64,000 nt of DNA from Streptomyces sp. HUAS ZL42 (GCF_040782645.1 NZ_CP160403.1:5987001-6051000); one strand, 5' to 3'; counted from the first letter of the stretch, positions 8,227 through 16,905 are shown. The notes: generated from the sequence alone by a model not told the origin. Numbers and translations: made by a program.

Positions 8227-9818
8227 AGGAGGTCCTCCTCGGTCACGGGATCGGCGGCCTCCGGCACGGCGGCCGTCTCGCCCGGCGGGCCGCCGTGCGT
8301 CCACGGTGTCTCCTCCGGGTCGGGCAGCTTCGCGCCGCCGCGCTGCTCGTGCTCGAAGAGCGTGAAGCAGACCTGGTCGCCCTTCTCCGGCACGGACCCG
8401 GTCTCGGGCTCCTTGCCGCGGCCCATCTTGTCGACGATCCGCAGGACGAGCACACCGTCGCCCTCCGTCCCCACGTACTCGGCCGCCTGCGGCTTCCCGG
8501 CGAGGGACCGGTACACCTTCGCCCGCTCCCCGAGGTGCGGCCGGTCGTCCGTGCGTACGGTGACCAGCGGGCGCGGGCTGGGCCGCTTGCCCTCGCTGTA
8601 CGCCATGACCACGTCCGTGACCTCACCCGCGAAGGCCTCCCCGGCCAGCCTGCGCCCGGCCATCACCAGCGGGTCGTCGAGTGCCTCCTGGGCCTCCAGG
8701 CGGGCCTGCTCCCGCTCGCGGCCGGCCAGCTTGTTCGCGGCGGTGACCGCGTCGTCGCGACGCGGCTGCGGGGGCTCGCCGGCCACGACACGGTCGCGGT
8801 GGCCGGTGAACGACCAGCGGTCGCGGGTCCACCGCTGCTCGACGTGCGCTCCCTCGGGCAGGGTGCGGAGCAGGTCCAGTCCGTCCCACACCTTGTGCCA
8901 GGTGGGCAGCATGACCCGTCCGACCAGGTCGCGGATCTCCCGCTCGGCGGTGGTGAGGTCACCGAGCCTGTCGTCCGCCTCCAGGCCGTCCTCGGCGGCG
9001 GCGAGGGCGGTGCGGGCGCGGTCGTAGCGCTCGATGGCCGGGGCGAGCAGTTTGTTGTCGAAGGCAGGGTCGGTGGCCGGGCCGGCCGGCGGGCACAGCA
9101 GCTGGCCGTCCGCGCTCCGAGCGAGCTCCGCCCGGAGCGCGGCCTCGGCGCCCGTAGCGCCCTCCGGCGGTTCGATCCACGCCAGCAGGGCGCCCAGGTG
9201 CTGGTCCTCCAGAGTGGACTGGCCCGTCGCCCAGTGCCGGGCCAGGACGTCCGTGAGGGCCAGCAGGAGCGAGGAGCCGGGCACCCGGGCCCGCTCCCCG
9301 AAGTGGGTCAGCCACCGGCCGAGCAGCGGCACGCGCGGGGGCGCGGGATGCGGGGTCTCCGGGTCCTGCTCCGCCGTACGCCTGAAACGCATGGAACGGC
9401 CCAGCAGCCGTACGAAGTCGATGCCCGCGCGGCTCGGCACGATCAGCTGCGGCGCGTCCGCGCACAGCTCCACCTCGACCTTGACCCGCTTGCCGGTCTC
9501 CGGGTCGGTCTCGCCCCGCTCGGCGGCCTCCACGACGTCGGCGTAGGAGTCGACATACGGAAGAACGATGTCGGCCAGCTCGGCCAGGAAGGCGAATCTG
9601 AGGTCGCGGTCGCGCGGCTGCGGGACGACGAGGAGGCGCGGGGCCTCGCGGTCGGTCCCGGCCAGCGCGCCGAGCGGGGCGCCGGCCTCACCCGCGGTGG
9701 TGAGCGGCACGAACACCAGCGGACGCTCCGACAGATGCCGGTGCCGGACGGTGGCGGCGGGCTGCGCGCGGCCGGTGGCGACGGCCTCCAGACGGGCGAG
9801 GGTGGAGATCAGCGACAT
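8223..9818 (-). CDS. Uncharacterised protein between nuclease and helicase (531 aa)
   Basis: A 531-residue soluble protein with no family I recognise. The ATG at 9818 lies inside the end of the nuclease gene (stop at 9809), and its own stop overlaps the helicase start, so the three are tightly coupled. The N-terminal 130 residues alternate strands and helices (LVFVPLTTAGEAG, LLVVPQPRDRDLRFAFLAELADIV); the middle is helical and Ala/Arg-rich; residues from about 400 onward look like a small beta-barrel (RPLVTVRTDDRPHLGERAKVYRS, GVLVLRIVDKMGRGK, DQVCFTLFEHEQ). The barrel may be a nucleic-acid-binding adaptor for the helicase, as SF1B helicases often carry such an N-terminal barrel, but this is inference. 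Confidence 0.75.
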   Translation of the reverse strand: MSLISTLARLEAVATGRAQPAATVRHRHLSERPLVFVPLTTAGEAGAPLGALAGTDREAPRLLVVPQPRDRDLRFAFLAELADIVLPYVDSYADVVEAAERGETDPETGKRVKVEVELCADAPQLIVPSRAGIDFVRLLGRSMRFRRTAEQDPETPHPAPPRVPLLGRWLTHFGERARVPGSSLLLALTDVLARHWATGQSTLEDQHLGALLAWIEPPEGATGAEAALRAELARSADGQLLCPPAGPATDPAFDNKLLAPAIERYDRARTALAAAEDGLEADDRLGDLTTAEREIRDLVGRVMLPTWHKVWDGLDLLRTLPEGAHVEQRWTRDRWSFTGHRDRVVAGEPPQPRRDDAVTAANKLAGREREQARLEAQEALDDPLVMAGRRLAGEAFAGEVTDVVMAYSEGKRPSPRPLVTVRTDDRPHLGERAKVYRSLAGKPQAAEYVGTEGDGVLVLRIVDKMGRGKEPETGSVPEKGDQVCFTLFEHEQRGGAKLPDPEETPWTHGGPPGETAAVPEAADPVTEEDLL

Positions 9819-11023
9819 GCCACCGCTCCCAGCGCCTCGGCGCGCAGCTCGGCCGCCCTCCTGAGTGCCACCACCGCCGGATCCTCCGGATCCCCGGCCT
9901 CTCCGCGGGCTGCCGACAGGACGTCGTCGACCGTCGTCAGACCGCCCAGTTCGGCGCGGACCGAGCGGCCGAGCGAGGTCACCGCCCCGGCGGCGCGGGA
10001 GCGGTCGCGGCAGTGGAAGGCCAGCTCGCAGGCGGCCAGGCACTCGGGCGCGTAGGTCGCCGGAACCGACTCCACGGCAGCCGTCAGCTCGGCGGCGGGA
10101 AGATCGGGGGAGAAGCACGTGCCCTCGGGGAGCGTGTCCGCGATGTCCTGGATGCGGGTGAGACGGGCCAACTGGCGGCTGGTCACCGCGCGCTGTTTGC
10201 GGACGTCGACGGCCGAGGCGGTGGGGAGGTTGGAGAAGTCCTTGGGGCAGACGAGCAGGACGCGGTGGCGTACTCGGGGAGCGGGAATCAGGCGCGCAGC
10301 CACCTGTTCGAGGGCCAGTACGTAGACCGCGGCCTGCCGGGCGGCCGCGCCGACCTTCGTCGGGTCCGCCGAACCGTCCAGCATCGGGAAGGACTTGATC
10401 TCCACCACCGTCCAGCTGCCGTCCGGGTGGACGACGACGGCGTCCGGCTCGAGGAAGGCCGGGGAACCGGCGACGTCGAGCGCGAGCATGGGGTGGTCGA
10501 GCAGGGTCCAGCTGCCGCGGCCGTCCTCCGTGGCCTCGCGCAGGGCGAGCGCCGTGCGGGCTGTGCGGCCCTCGGGGCCGATCGCCGCGAGGTCGGGCAC
10601 GCGCGCGTCGGCGGGCGGCTCCGCGCCCCGGTCCAGCTTCTCGTGCACGAGCCTCAGCAGCTCCGCGCCGCCGTCCGCCTTCACCCGCGCCTCGAACGCG
10701 TTGCCGCGGGTGAAGGCGAACTGCGACTGCCCGAAGACCGACGGCGAGCCCAACGCGCCTGCCACCGCCGCCTTGTTCACCCCGGCGCCGTCGAGGATGG
10801 CGCGCCGCTTGCAGCCCGGGTTCGCGGCGAGCGCCGCGAGGGCGCGGGCGTCCAGTGCCTTGGCGGGTACGTCGGGGCCGCGCAGCTCAGCGAGCCGCTG
10901 CCGGAGCGCCCTCTCCCGCGTCCGAGGGAGAGGTACTCGGTTCGGCTCCTGGCCCGAACCGCGCTTCGGGTCGCTGCCGTGGAATTCGCTCACCCGCGGA
11001 AGTCTGGCATCCGCCACTGACAA
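9809..11023 (-). CDS. Cas4/RecB-like PD-(D/E)XK nuclease with predicted 4Fe-4S cluster
   Basis: With the earliest start (TTG 11023) the protein has 404 residues; GTG at 11017 or about 10995 are alternatives. The nuclease core is Asp194 in FLEPDAVVV, Glu208 and Lys210 in VVEIKSF, and Gln230-x3-Tyr234, the QxxxY motif of the RecB/AddB/Cas4 branch. Cys71, Cys328, Cys332 and Cys338 are placed like the one-plus-three cysteines that bind a 4Fe-4S cluster in Cas4 and AddB, here spaced C-x3-C-x5-C. It should cut DNA, probably exonucleolytically. It is the first gene of the operon with the 531-aa protein and the Dna2-like helicase; Dna2 itself joins these nuclease and helicase types in one chain. The annotated 5' end overlaps the PAP2 gene by up to 137 bases. 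Confidence 0.8.
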   Translation of the reverse strand: MSVADARLPRVSEFHGSDPKRGSGQEPNRVPLPRTRERALRQRLAELRGPDVPAKALDARALAALAANPGCKRRAILDGAGVNKAAVAGALGSPSVFGQSQFAFTRGNAFEARVKADGGAELLRLVHEKLDRGAEPPADARVPDLAAIGPEGRTARTALALREATEDGRGSWTLLDHPMLALDVAGSPAFLEPDAVVVHPDGSWTVVEIKSFPMLDGSADPTKVGAAARQAAVYVLALEQVAARLIPAPRVRHRVLLVCPKDFSNLPTASAVDVRKQRAVTSRQLARLTRIQDIADTLPEGTCFSPDLPAAELTAAVESVPATYAPECLAACELAFHCRDRSRAAGAVTSLGRSVRAELGGLTTVDDVLSAARGEAGDPEDPAVVALRRAAELRAEALGAVACR

Positions 11024-11843
11024 TCGAGGCCTCTGTGCCGAGAGAGCTCACCGGGGCGGCCGCGAAACGCACCTCGATCCGGGCCCGGACCCGGTCCGAG
11101 TACCGCATCACGGCCGGCGCGAGGAGCAGCCCGACCCCCATCACGGCCACGCCCGCCACCGCGTCGAGGAAGTAGTGGTTCGCGGTGCCCATCACCACGA
11201 TCGTGGTGAGCAGCGGGTAGGCGACGCCCGCCGCCTTCGCCGTACGCGTGCCGCCGTACCGCCACAGCATGACCCCGCACCACAGGGCCCAGCCCACATG
11301 CAGGCTCGGCATCGCCGCGTACTGGTTCGTCATACCGCCCATCCCGCGCGGCGCGCTCGCCTCGCCGCCCCACCAGCCGTGCGAGCTGTACTGGGCCATC
11401 GTGTCCACGAAGCCATGGCCGGCCGACAGCAGCCGGGGCGGGCAGGTGGGCAGCAGGGTGAAGCCGATGAGCCCGATGAACGTCGAGGTCATCAGCCAAG
11501 TACGGGCCGCGCGGTAGCGCACCGCACGCGATCGGAACAGCCAGACCAGGATCACGGGGGTGACCAGGTAGTGCAGCGACGCGTACCAGAAGTCGGCCGG
11601 CACGCCGAGCCACGCCTCGCGCGTGAAGAGCCGGTTGAGCGGGTGCTCGGCGTTGATGTGAAAGAACTTCTCTATTCGGAGGATCGCCAGGCCGTGGTCG
11701 ACGGCGGTGGAGACGTCGCCGCGGGCGAGCAGTCGGCCCGCGGAGTAGCACGCGTACACCAGCAGGATCAGCGGCAGTTCGGTCCACCAGCGCAGTCGGG
11801 TCCGCGAGGCAGCCTCGATGCCCGGTGTCTCGGTCTGCGGCAT
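10887..11843 (-). CDS. PAP2-superfamily membrane phosphatase/inositolphosphotransferase-like protein
   Basis: A 318-residue protein with about six membrane segments, from LPLILLVYACYSAGRLLA near residue 25 to AVAGVAVMGVGLLLAPAVM near 250. PAP2 signature parts are MPSLHVGWALWCG (the SLHVGWA motif with the catalytic His) and ANHYFLDAVAG (the final His and Asp). This layout is that of the Aur1/Ipt1-like actinobacterial PAP2 group, which acts on lipid phosphates or phospho-head groups at the membrane. The ATG at 11843 follows GGGGGAGG. The C-terminal 50 or so residues are hydrophilic and overlap the nuclease gene, so either the overlap is real or the true nuclease start is further in. Confidence 0.8.
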   Translation of the reverse strand: MPQTETPGIEAASRTRLRWWTELPLILLVYACYSAGRLLARGDVSTAVDHGLAILRIEKFFHINAEHPLNRLFTREAWLGVPADFWYASLHYLVTPVILVWLFRSRAVRYRAARTWLMTSTFIGLIGFTLLPTCPPRLLSAGHGFVDTMAQYSSHGWWGGEASAPRGMGGMTNQYAAMPSLHVGWALWCGVMLWRYGGTRTAKAAGVAYPLLTTIVVMGTANHYFLDAVAGVAVMGVGLLLAPAVMRYSDRVRARIEVRFAAAPVSSLGTEASIVSGGCQTSAGERIPRQRPEARFGPGAEPSTSPSDAGEGAPAAAR

Positions 11844-12035
11844 CCGATCGCCTCCCCCTTCTTGTCGTCCCTGCGGCGCCCGGATGGTCCGGTCGTGCCA
11901 CCCTACGGCGTATGCGCGCGCCCATTCCGGGCGCCCCCGGCCCTCAAAGACGCAGAGATCGCCCGCCAGGTTGCCCCCGCACAGCGTGCGCGATGATGGA
12001 CGAGCTCCGCTCGACTTTTCCCGGAAGGGTCCTTC

Positions 12036-12632
12036 ATGGCACCGCGCATCCTGCTGGCCCGGCACGGAGAGACACAGTGGTCACTGTCCGGCAAGCACAC
12101 CGGCAGGACCGATGTCCCCCTCCTCGAAGAGGGCCGACACGGCGCCAAACTGCTCGGCGAACGCCTGCACCGGGCGCCGTTCGACGGCCTGCCCGGCGTC
12201 GAGGTGCGCACCAGCCCGCTGGCACGCGCGCGTGAGACGTGCGAACTCGCGGGCTTCGGTGAGCGGGCCTCCGTGTGGGACACGCTCCTGGAGTGGGACT
12301 ACGGGGCGTACGAGGGCATGACCCCGGCCGAGATCCAGGCCGTACGGCCGGGCTGGCTGATCTGGCGGGACGGGGTGCCGGAGGGCGAGGGCCTCGCCGA
12401 GGTGACCGCCCGGGCCGACGAGGTCGTCGCGTGGGCGCGTGCGGAGGACCGTGACGTGCTGGTCTTCGCGCACGGGCACATCCTCCGGTCGATCGGGGCG
12501 CGGTGGCTGGGACTGCCGCTGGAGTTCGCGGCGCGGATACGGCTGAACCCCACGTCGTTGTCCGTGCTGAGCTGGGCTTACGGTGAGCCGGCGATCGAGA
12601 GCTGGAACGACTTGGGGCACTTGGCCGCTTAG
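12036..12632 (+). CDS. Histidine phosphatase (phosphoglycerate mutase-like)
   Basis: A 198-residue cytoplasmic enzyme of the histidine phosphatase superfamily. The RHG signature [11 protein letters not shown] at residues 6-16 supplies the phosphorylated His; [15 protein letters not shown] carries the conserved Arg; EWDYGAYEG supplies the acid/base Glu region; and [20 protein letters not shown] holds the second catalytic His. It is of the short, cofactor-independent type that removes phosphate from small molecules; the substrate is unknown. Divergent from the PAP2 gene with about 190 bases between starts. The ATG at 12036 is preceded by GGAAGGG. Confidence 0.88.
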   Translation: MAPRILLARHGETQWSLSGKHTGRTDVPLLEEGRHGAKLLGERLHRAPFDGLPGVEVRTSPLARARETCELAGFGERASVWDTLLEWDYGAYEGMTPAEIQAVRPGWLIWRDGVPEGEGLAEVTARADEVVAWARAEDRDVLVFAHGHILRSIGARWLGLPLEFAARIRLNPTSLSVLSWAYGEPAIESWNDLGHLAA

Positions 12633-12679
12633 GTCGTGCCGCCCCGGCGGCGCGACTGCCCGCAGCCGGGTGTCTCTCC

Positions 12680-14140
12680 TCACACCGTCCGCGGCGACGA
12701 AGCGTGTCTTTCCAGAAACGTCGACACCCCGGAGGCCCGCCGGTGCGGCAGCAACACCCGCGCCGTCCCCGCCAGCATCGTCTGGATCCGCGACGACTGC
12801 ACCTCGGCCAGCAGATCCAGCACCCGCATCCCGGCCACCGCGGCCTCGTCGGGACGGCCCCCGCGGGCCAGATCGTCCGCCAGCTCGGCCGTGTACAGCG
12901 CGATGTTCCGCGTGAAGTGCGGATCCTGCAGCTGCGCCGCCCGCCGCGCATGCCGCGCAGCCCGGGTCCAGTCGCCCAGCGCGGACCAGCACTGCGCCTC
13001 CAGCCCCTCCAGCTCGGCCTCTCCGTAGAAGCTCATCCACTCGGGGTCGGCGTCCGAGCGGCCGCGTTCGAAGAGGGCCTGCGCCCGCGCCAGTGCCTGT
13101 TCGCAGCCGGTGCGGTCGGCGAGGCCCGCCCAGCCGCCGGCCTCGCGCAGCGCGAGCAGGGACATCAGCCGCGCGGAGCCCACGGGGCGCGCGACGCGTT
13201 GCGCGGCCTGCGCGGCGCGCACGGCCTCGCGCGGCCGTCCGGCGTCCCGCGCCAGGAACGCCGTGTTGCAGAAGGCGTGCGCCTCGACGCCCGCGTCCCC
13301 GGCCATCCGCGCGGTCGCCAGGGCTTCCGCGTAGTGGGAGCGGGCGTCGTCGAACCGTCCCGAGTCGTGCGCCAGCCAGCCCACGGAGATGGCGAGTTCA
13401 CCGGCGCCCGCATGCAGCCGGTCGGCGGTCGCCTGCCGGGTCGCGCCGGCGTCCAGCAGCGCGTACGCGGCGCGCAGCGGGGCCGCCGCGCGCCGGTAGA
13501 GCCCGTCGGCGCCGTGCCGGTCGTCGAGCAGCCGGATCCTGCGGACGGCCTCTTCGAGGGCGCCCGCGTCGCTCGCTCCGGCGCGACGCACGGGGCGGTC
13601 CGCGGCCGCGGCGTCGAGGCTGAGCCCGAACGGGCCCAGCGAGGCGGCGGCCACCGTGGCGCCCCCGCCGGTCATGAATGCGCGACGCAGCACGTCGCTC
13701 TCCTCGTGGTTGTGGTGCGTGTCGTACGGGTCCTGCGTGTCATACGGCTCGTGCGCCCCGCGGGTCTCACTTGTGGCCCGCGCGTCATTCGTGGTGTGCG
13801 CCGGGCTTGTGAGGTGCGAGAGGGGCGCGTCCTCGGCGGTGCGTGCCCCACGTCCGCGCACGGACGAGCGGGGCGCGAAGCCGAGGTCGGTGAGCGTGCG
13901 ACCGGGGAACATGTGCAGGAACACCCGTTCGTACGCGTAGTTGGGGCAGCGGATCTCGCCCGCCTCCACCCGGCCGATGTACCGCGCGTCGCAGCTGACC
14001 CGCTCGCCGATCTCGCGAGCGGCCCGCCGTACCAGTGCGGCGAACTCGGCGGGTGAGCGCTGTCCGCGCAGCTGCCGGAAGGCCAGGTTGGGCCGTGGTG
14101 GCCGGTTGGGCTGGGACGAGGTCACCGTTGACGACGCCAT
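12680..14140 (-). CDS. NsdA-like TPR transcriptional regulator
   Basis: Start ATG 14140 after GAGAGGA gives 486 residues. The N-terminal 90 residues form an XRE-type DNA-binding region (FAALVRRAAREIG, RVSCDARYIGRVEAGEIRCPNYAYERVFLHMFPGRTLTDLGF). A low-complexity linker with repeated (D/E)PYDT and His-rich runs follows (about 115-150), then an Ala-rich segment and a helical region with repeated TPR-like units from about 200 to 470. This layout resembles the Streptomyces NsdA/SCO4114 group, which affects sporulation and antibiotic production. The Ala/Gly stretch GGGATVAAASLGPFGLSL after an Arg pair could be mistaken for a signal peptide but sits in mid-protein. Which member of the group this is cannot be said. 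Confidence 0.75.
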   Translation of the reverse strand: MASSTVTSSQPNRPPRPNLAFRQLRGQRSPAEFAALVRRAAREIGERVSCDARYIGRVEAGEIRCPNYAYERVFLHMFPGRTLTDLGFAPRSSVRGRGARTAEDAPLSHLTSPAHTTNDARATSETRGAHEPYDTQDPYDTHHNHEESDVLRRAFMTGGGATVAAASLGPFGLSLDAAAADRPVRRAGASDAGALEEAVRRIRLLDDRHGADGLYRRAAAPLRAAYALLDAGATRQATADRLHAGAGELAISVGWLAHDSGRFDDARSHYAEALATARMAGDAGVEAHAFCNTAFLARDAGRPREAVRAAQAAQRVARPVGSARLMSLLALREAGGWAGLADRTGCEQALARAQALFERGRSDADPEWMSFYGEAELEGLEAQCWSALGDWTRAARHARRAAQLQDPHFTRNIALYTAELADDLARGGRPDEAAVAGMRVLDLLAEVQSSRIQTMLAGTARVLLPHRRASGVSTFLERHASSPRTV

Positions 14141-14396
14141 GGCCGGGTCCTCTCGTGCGAACCGTCGAACCATGCCGGGTCCGGGATGAGTTGTCCGTGT
14201 GACACCCCGTTTCCGGCGGGCAAGAACGTACCTGCTGTGGTCGGGTCGCCACGCAGGGTTTAGCTACAAACCGGATATCTCATACGTGATCTGCCATGAA
14301 CTGCCATCCTTTGCGGCGGACTTCCGCCGTAGCCGTTGACGTCGTGGTGCGTTGAACTCTTCGGACTGCAAGAGGGGTTCCGTGGTGGAGGCGGGG

Positions 14397-14834
14397 ATGG
14401 AGACCAGCCAGAGCATCGATGCTTGTACGCCGCTGACGACGGCGGGGCATCCGCCGACCCCGGAGTGCAGCGCGCCGCCGTTCGCGGGGGCCGGGTGCGA
14501 CGTCGTCACCGTCCCGGCGCGGCAGGGGCTGGAGGCGGTCGACATCCTGCGGCGGGGGGTGGGGGACGCGGTGGGGCCCGTGCTGCACGACGACGACTGC
14601 GACACGCTCGGATTCGTGGTCCCTGCCGGAACCGCGGCGGGGTGGGACGTGCCGGGGAGTACGTGTACGGAGACGGATGGGCGGGGGCTGCGGCTGGATC
14701 CCGAGCCGCCGGTCGAGGGGGCGGGGTGGTTGCTGCCGCCGGAGGAGGCGGATCCGGCGACGGATCCTGCGGTGTTGCGGGCGGCGTTGGGGGAGGCGGC
14801 GAGGTTGATCGAGGCGGCGGACAATTGTTGCTGA
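14397..14834 (+). CDS. Conserved actinobacterial small protein (145 aa)
   Basis: The frame opens at TTG 14352; GTG 14382 (after AGAGGGG) and ATG 14397 (after GGAGG) are the likely starts. The product contains paired cysteines near the N-terminus, a GCDVVTVPARQGLEAVDILRR segment, a GPVLHDDDCDTLGFVVPAGTAAGWDVPG core and a Pro/Gly-rich C-terminal half ending in two cysteines. It resembles a widespread Streptomyces family of small soluble proteins that combine a GCD-VTVP motif with an LGF-VPPGTA core; function is unknown. It lies divergent to the NsdA-like regulator, about 250 bases from its start, as such small proteins often neighbour HTH regulators. Confidence 0.6.
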   Translation: METSQSIDACTPLTTAGHPPTPECSAPPFAGAGCDVVTVPARQGLEAVDILRRGVGDAVGPVLHDDDCDTLGFVVPAGTAAGWDVPGSTCTETDGRGLRLDPEPPVEGAGWLLPPEEADPATDPAVLRAALGEAARLIEAADNCC

Positions 14835-14935
14835 GGTGACTTTTCGGGTGCCCGGTGCTGCGGCTGACCTCCATCGCCCCTGGGGGCACACGCGGTGGCT
14901 GAGCACTACTGCCCCGGCCTTGCGAGAATGGGTGG

Positions 14936-15805
14936 GTGGGAAAGGTCAGGAGTTCTCGGCGTGGGCGGGGTGTCGATGTTGCCGTCTCCGAGACCGTCGA
15001 AGGCGGGCTTGCGCAGCTGATACCGGATCGGGAGCGGGGGCGGGCCTGGACGCTGCTGATCGACGGGGCGCCGCAGTCACATGTCGATCTCGATGATCCG
15101 GCGTTTCTCTCCTTCGAGTACCAGCGGCGGCTCGGGCATGTCATCGATCTCGCCGCACCGCCCGGAAAGCCGGTCCACGCCGTGCACCTCGGCGGCGGCG
15201 CCCTCACACTCGCGCGGTACGTCGCCGCCACCCGCCCCCGCTCCACCCAGCAGGTCGTCGAACGGGACGCGGCACTCGTCCAACTGGTCCGGCGGGAGTT
15301 GCCGTTGGAGCCGAACGCCCGGATACGCGTGCGGTCGGTGGACGCGCGGGAAGGGCTCGGCAGGGTGCCCGACGGCTGGGCCGATCTCGTCATCGCCGAT
15401 GTGTTCAGCGGGGCCCGCACGCCGGCCCACCTGACCTCGACCGAGTTCCTCGACGAGGTGCGCAGGGCGCTCAGGCCCGGCGGGCTCTACGCCGCCAACC
15501 TCGCCGACGGCCCCCCGCTCGCCCACCTGCGCGGCCAGATCGCCACCGCCGCCGCCCGATTCCCGGAACTCGCCCTGGTCGCCGACCCGGCCGTGCTGCG
15601 CGGCAAGCGGTTCGGGAACGCGGTCCTCGTCGCCTGCGACCTGCCCCTCCCGGTCGCCGAGCTCACCCGCCGCGCCGCCTCCGACCCGCACCCGGGCCGC
15701 GTCGAGCACGGCCACGCGCTCACCGACTTCACCGGAGGAGCCGTACCCGTGACGGACGCGTCGGCGGTCGCTTCCCCGGCCCCTCCGCCCTCGGTGTTCC
15801 GTTAG
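14936..15805 (+). CDS. Spermidine-synthase-like SAM-dependent methyltransferase-fold protein
   Basis: A 289-residue soluble protein with a Rossmann fold of the spermidine synthase/methyltransferase type: AVHLGGGALTLARYVA near residue 82 is the SAM-binding glycine loop, QQVVERDAALVQLVRRELPL carries the acidic residue after strand two, VRSVDAREGL is the third motif, and WADLVIADVFSGARTPAHLTSTEFLDEVRRALRPGGLYAANL is the active-site strand and following helix. Actinobacterial copies often replace spermidine synthases and may use other amines; the reaction is undetermined. GTG 14936 is the first usable start. The GNAT gene follows ten bases later, so the two are probably co-transcribed. Confidence 0.75.
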   Translation: MGKVRSSRRGRGVDVAVSETVEGGLAQLIPDRERGRAWTLLIDGAPQSHVDLDDPAFLSFEYQRRLGHVIDLAAPPGKPVHAVHLGGGALTLARYVAATRPRSTQQVVERDAALVQLVRRELPLEPNARIRVRSVDAREGLGRVPDGWADLVIADVFSGARTPAHLTSTEFLDEVRRALRPGGLYAANLADGPPLAHLRGQIATAAARFPELALVADPAVLRGKRFGNAVLVACDLPLPVAELTRRAASDPHPGRVEHGHALTDFTGGAVPVTDASAVASPAPPPSVFR

Positions 15806-15815
15806 CATCGCGATC

Positions 15816-16268
15816 ATGCTGGACTGGGAGATACGACCCGCTTCCGCGGAGGATCTCGAGGCGGCCGTCGAACTGCGTGCCGTCGTGATGCGAGCCGATC
15901 TGGAGCGGCTCGGGCGGTACGACGAGGAGCGGGTGCGGCAGCGACTGCGGGACCGGTTCGAGCCGGCGCACACCTGGGTGATCGAGGTGGGCGGCGCGTT
16001 CGCCGGGTGCGTGGCGCTGCGGCCGGACGGGGACGCGCACTGGCTGGAGCACTTCCTTCTGGACCCGGGCCTGCAGGGCCGGGGCATCGGTTCCGGGGTG
16101 CTGCGGGCGCTGCTCGAGCGGTGCGACCGCGACGGCGTCCGGGTCCGGTTGAACGTGTTGCGGGGCAGCGCGGCCCGGCGGTTGTACGAGCGGCACGGCT
16201 TCACCCTCGAGACCGAGGATCCGGTGGACGTGTTCCTCGTGCGTGAGGTGCCCGAACCGGCCCGGTAG
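15816..16268 (+). CDS. GNAT-family N-acetyltransferase
   Basis: A 150-residue cytoplasmic acetyltransferase. The acetyl-CoA binding segment is LDPGLQGRGIGSGVLRALLERCDRDG (the Q/R-x-x-G-x-G/A pattern), preceded by the beta strand HWLEHFLL and followed by VRLNVLRGSAARRLYERHGFTLE, the usual motif B with a Tyr near the active site. The N-terminal part (WEIRPASAEDLEAAVELRAVV) is the standard first strand and helix. Substrate unknown. It sits directly behind the spermidine-synthase-like gene. Its stop at 16266 is followed within 20 bases by the end of a convergent gene. Confidence 0.85.
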   Translation: MLDWEIRPASAEDLEAAVELRAVVMRADLERLGRYDEERVRQRLRDRFEPAHTWVIEVGGAFAGCVALRPDGDAHWLEHFLLDPGLQGRGIGSGVLRALLERCDRDGVRVRLNVLRGSAARRLYERHGFTLETEDPVDVFLVREVPEPAR

Positions 16269-16269
16269 G

Positions 16270-16293
16270 TACTAGTAGTTGTACTAGTAGTTG
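16270..16293. repeat. 12-bp tandem duplication that doubles a stop codon
   Basis: TACTAGTAGTTG occurs twice in a row. On the minus strand the copies read as NY-stop and then again NY-stop in the same frame, so the membrane-anchored protein gene (16284-16784) ends in two consecutive copies of its last codons and stop. Confidence 0.85.
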
Positions 16294-16784
16294 CCCACTT
16301 CCACCCGCGGCGGTCCGTCGTGCCACGTGCAGAACACCGACACCCGGTCCGCGCCCGAACCGAACTCCACGCGGATCCATGTCTCGGTCCTCCACACCTG
16401 CATCGACCAGCCCGTCCCCGGCGTTGCGGAGACGAGCGTCGCGGAGGTCTTCCCGAGGTCGAAGACGACCCGCCCGCCGTCGGTGTCGTAGCTCTTCACC
16501 TGGCCGGAGGCGGTGGGGGAGGGGCTCGCGGGCGCCGTCTTCGAGGGTGCCGCGGGCGGCGGGCTGGGCTTCGCCGACGGGCTCTTCGACGGGGACGGGC
16601 GCGCCGTCGCCGAGGCCAGTGGCTTCGACTCCTGTGTGGTCGCGCCGCCGGCCGCGATCGGCAGGGCGCGCGGCGGGTCGTACGCCGTGCCCGCCATCAC
16701 CGTGTGGACGCCCCACCACGACAGCGTGACCGCCGCGCCCGTGGCGAGCGACCAAGCCAGTACGTGTACGAGTCCTCTGCGCAT
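16284..16784 (-). CDS. Membrane-anchored Ser/Pro/Ala-rich protein of unknown function (166 aa)
   Basis: Begins with two Arg, then a hydrophobic segment VHVLAWSLATGAAVTLSWWGVHTVMA (residues 5-30) acting as a signal anchor. A 45-residue linker rich in Ala, Ser, Pro and Lys spans about 50-95. The C-terminal 65 residues form a small extracytoplasmic domain (YDTDGGRVVFDLGKTSATLVSATPGTGWSMQVWRTETWIRVEF...VFCTWHDGPPRVEVGNY) with a single Cys. Family unrecognised. It is divergent from the two-component pair (start of the response regulator 122 bases away), an arrangement that suggests a link to that signalling system, for instance as a target or sensor partner. Confidence 0.7.
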   Translation of the reverse strand: MRRGLVHVLAWSLATGAAVTLSWWGVHTVMAGTAYDPPRALPIAAGGATTQESKPLASATARPSPSKSPSAKPSPPPAAPSKTAPASPSPTASGQVKSYDTDGGRVVFDLGKTSATLVSATPGTGWSMQVWRTETWIRVEFGSGADRVSVFCTWHDGPPRVEVGNY

Positions 16785-16905
16785 CGCGGGCCATACTGCC
16801 TCACGCGCCCCACGGGTGTCCCGTCGATGCCCACCGGTTGTCCACAGGACGGGAGTTGTCCACAGGCTCCGGCCGGGTCCGCCGGCATGGCGTACGGTGC
16901 GGCGC

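Noticed and set aside
6598..9027. 809-codon plus-strand frame over the repeats, helicase and middle gene
   Set aside because: Spans two real minus-strand genes and the tandem repeats; composition is that of a shadow frame and no domain can be read.
6874..11023. Calling the nuclease-helicase operon RecBCD or AddAB
   Set aside because: The helicase is UPF1/Dna2-like and short, there is no UvrD-like RecB/AddA chain, and nuclease and helicase are on separate polypeptides with an unknown middle gene.
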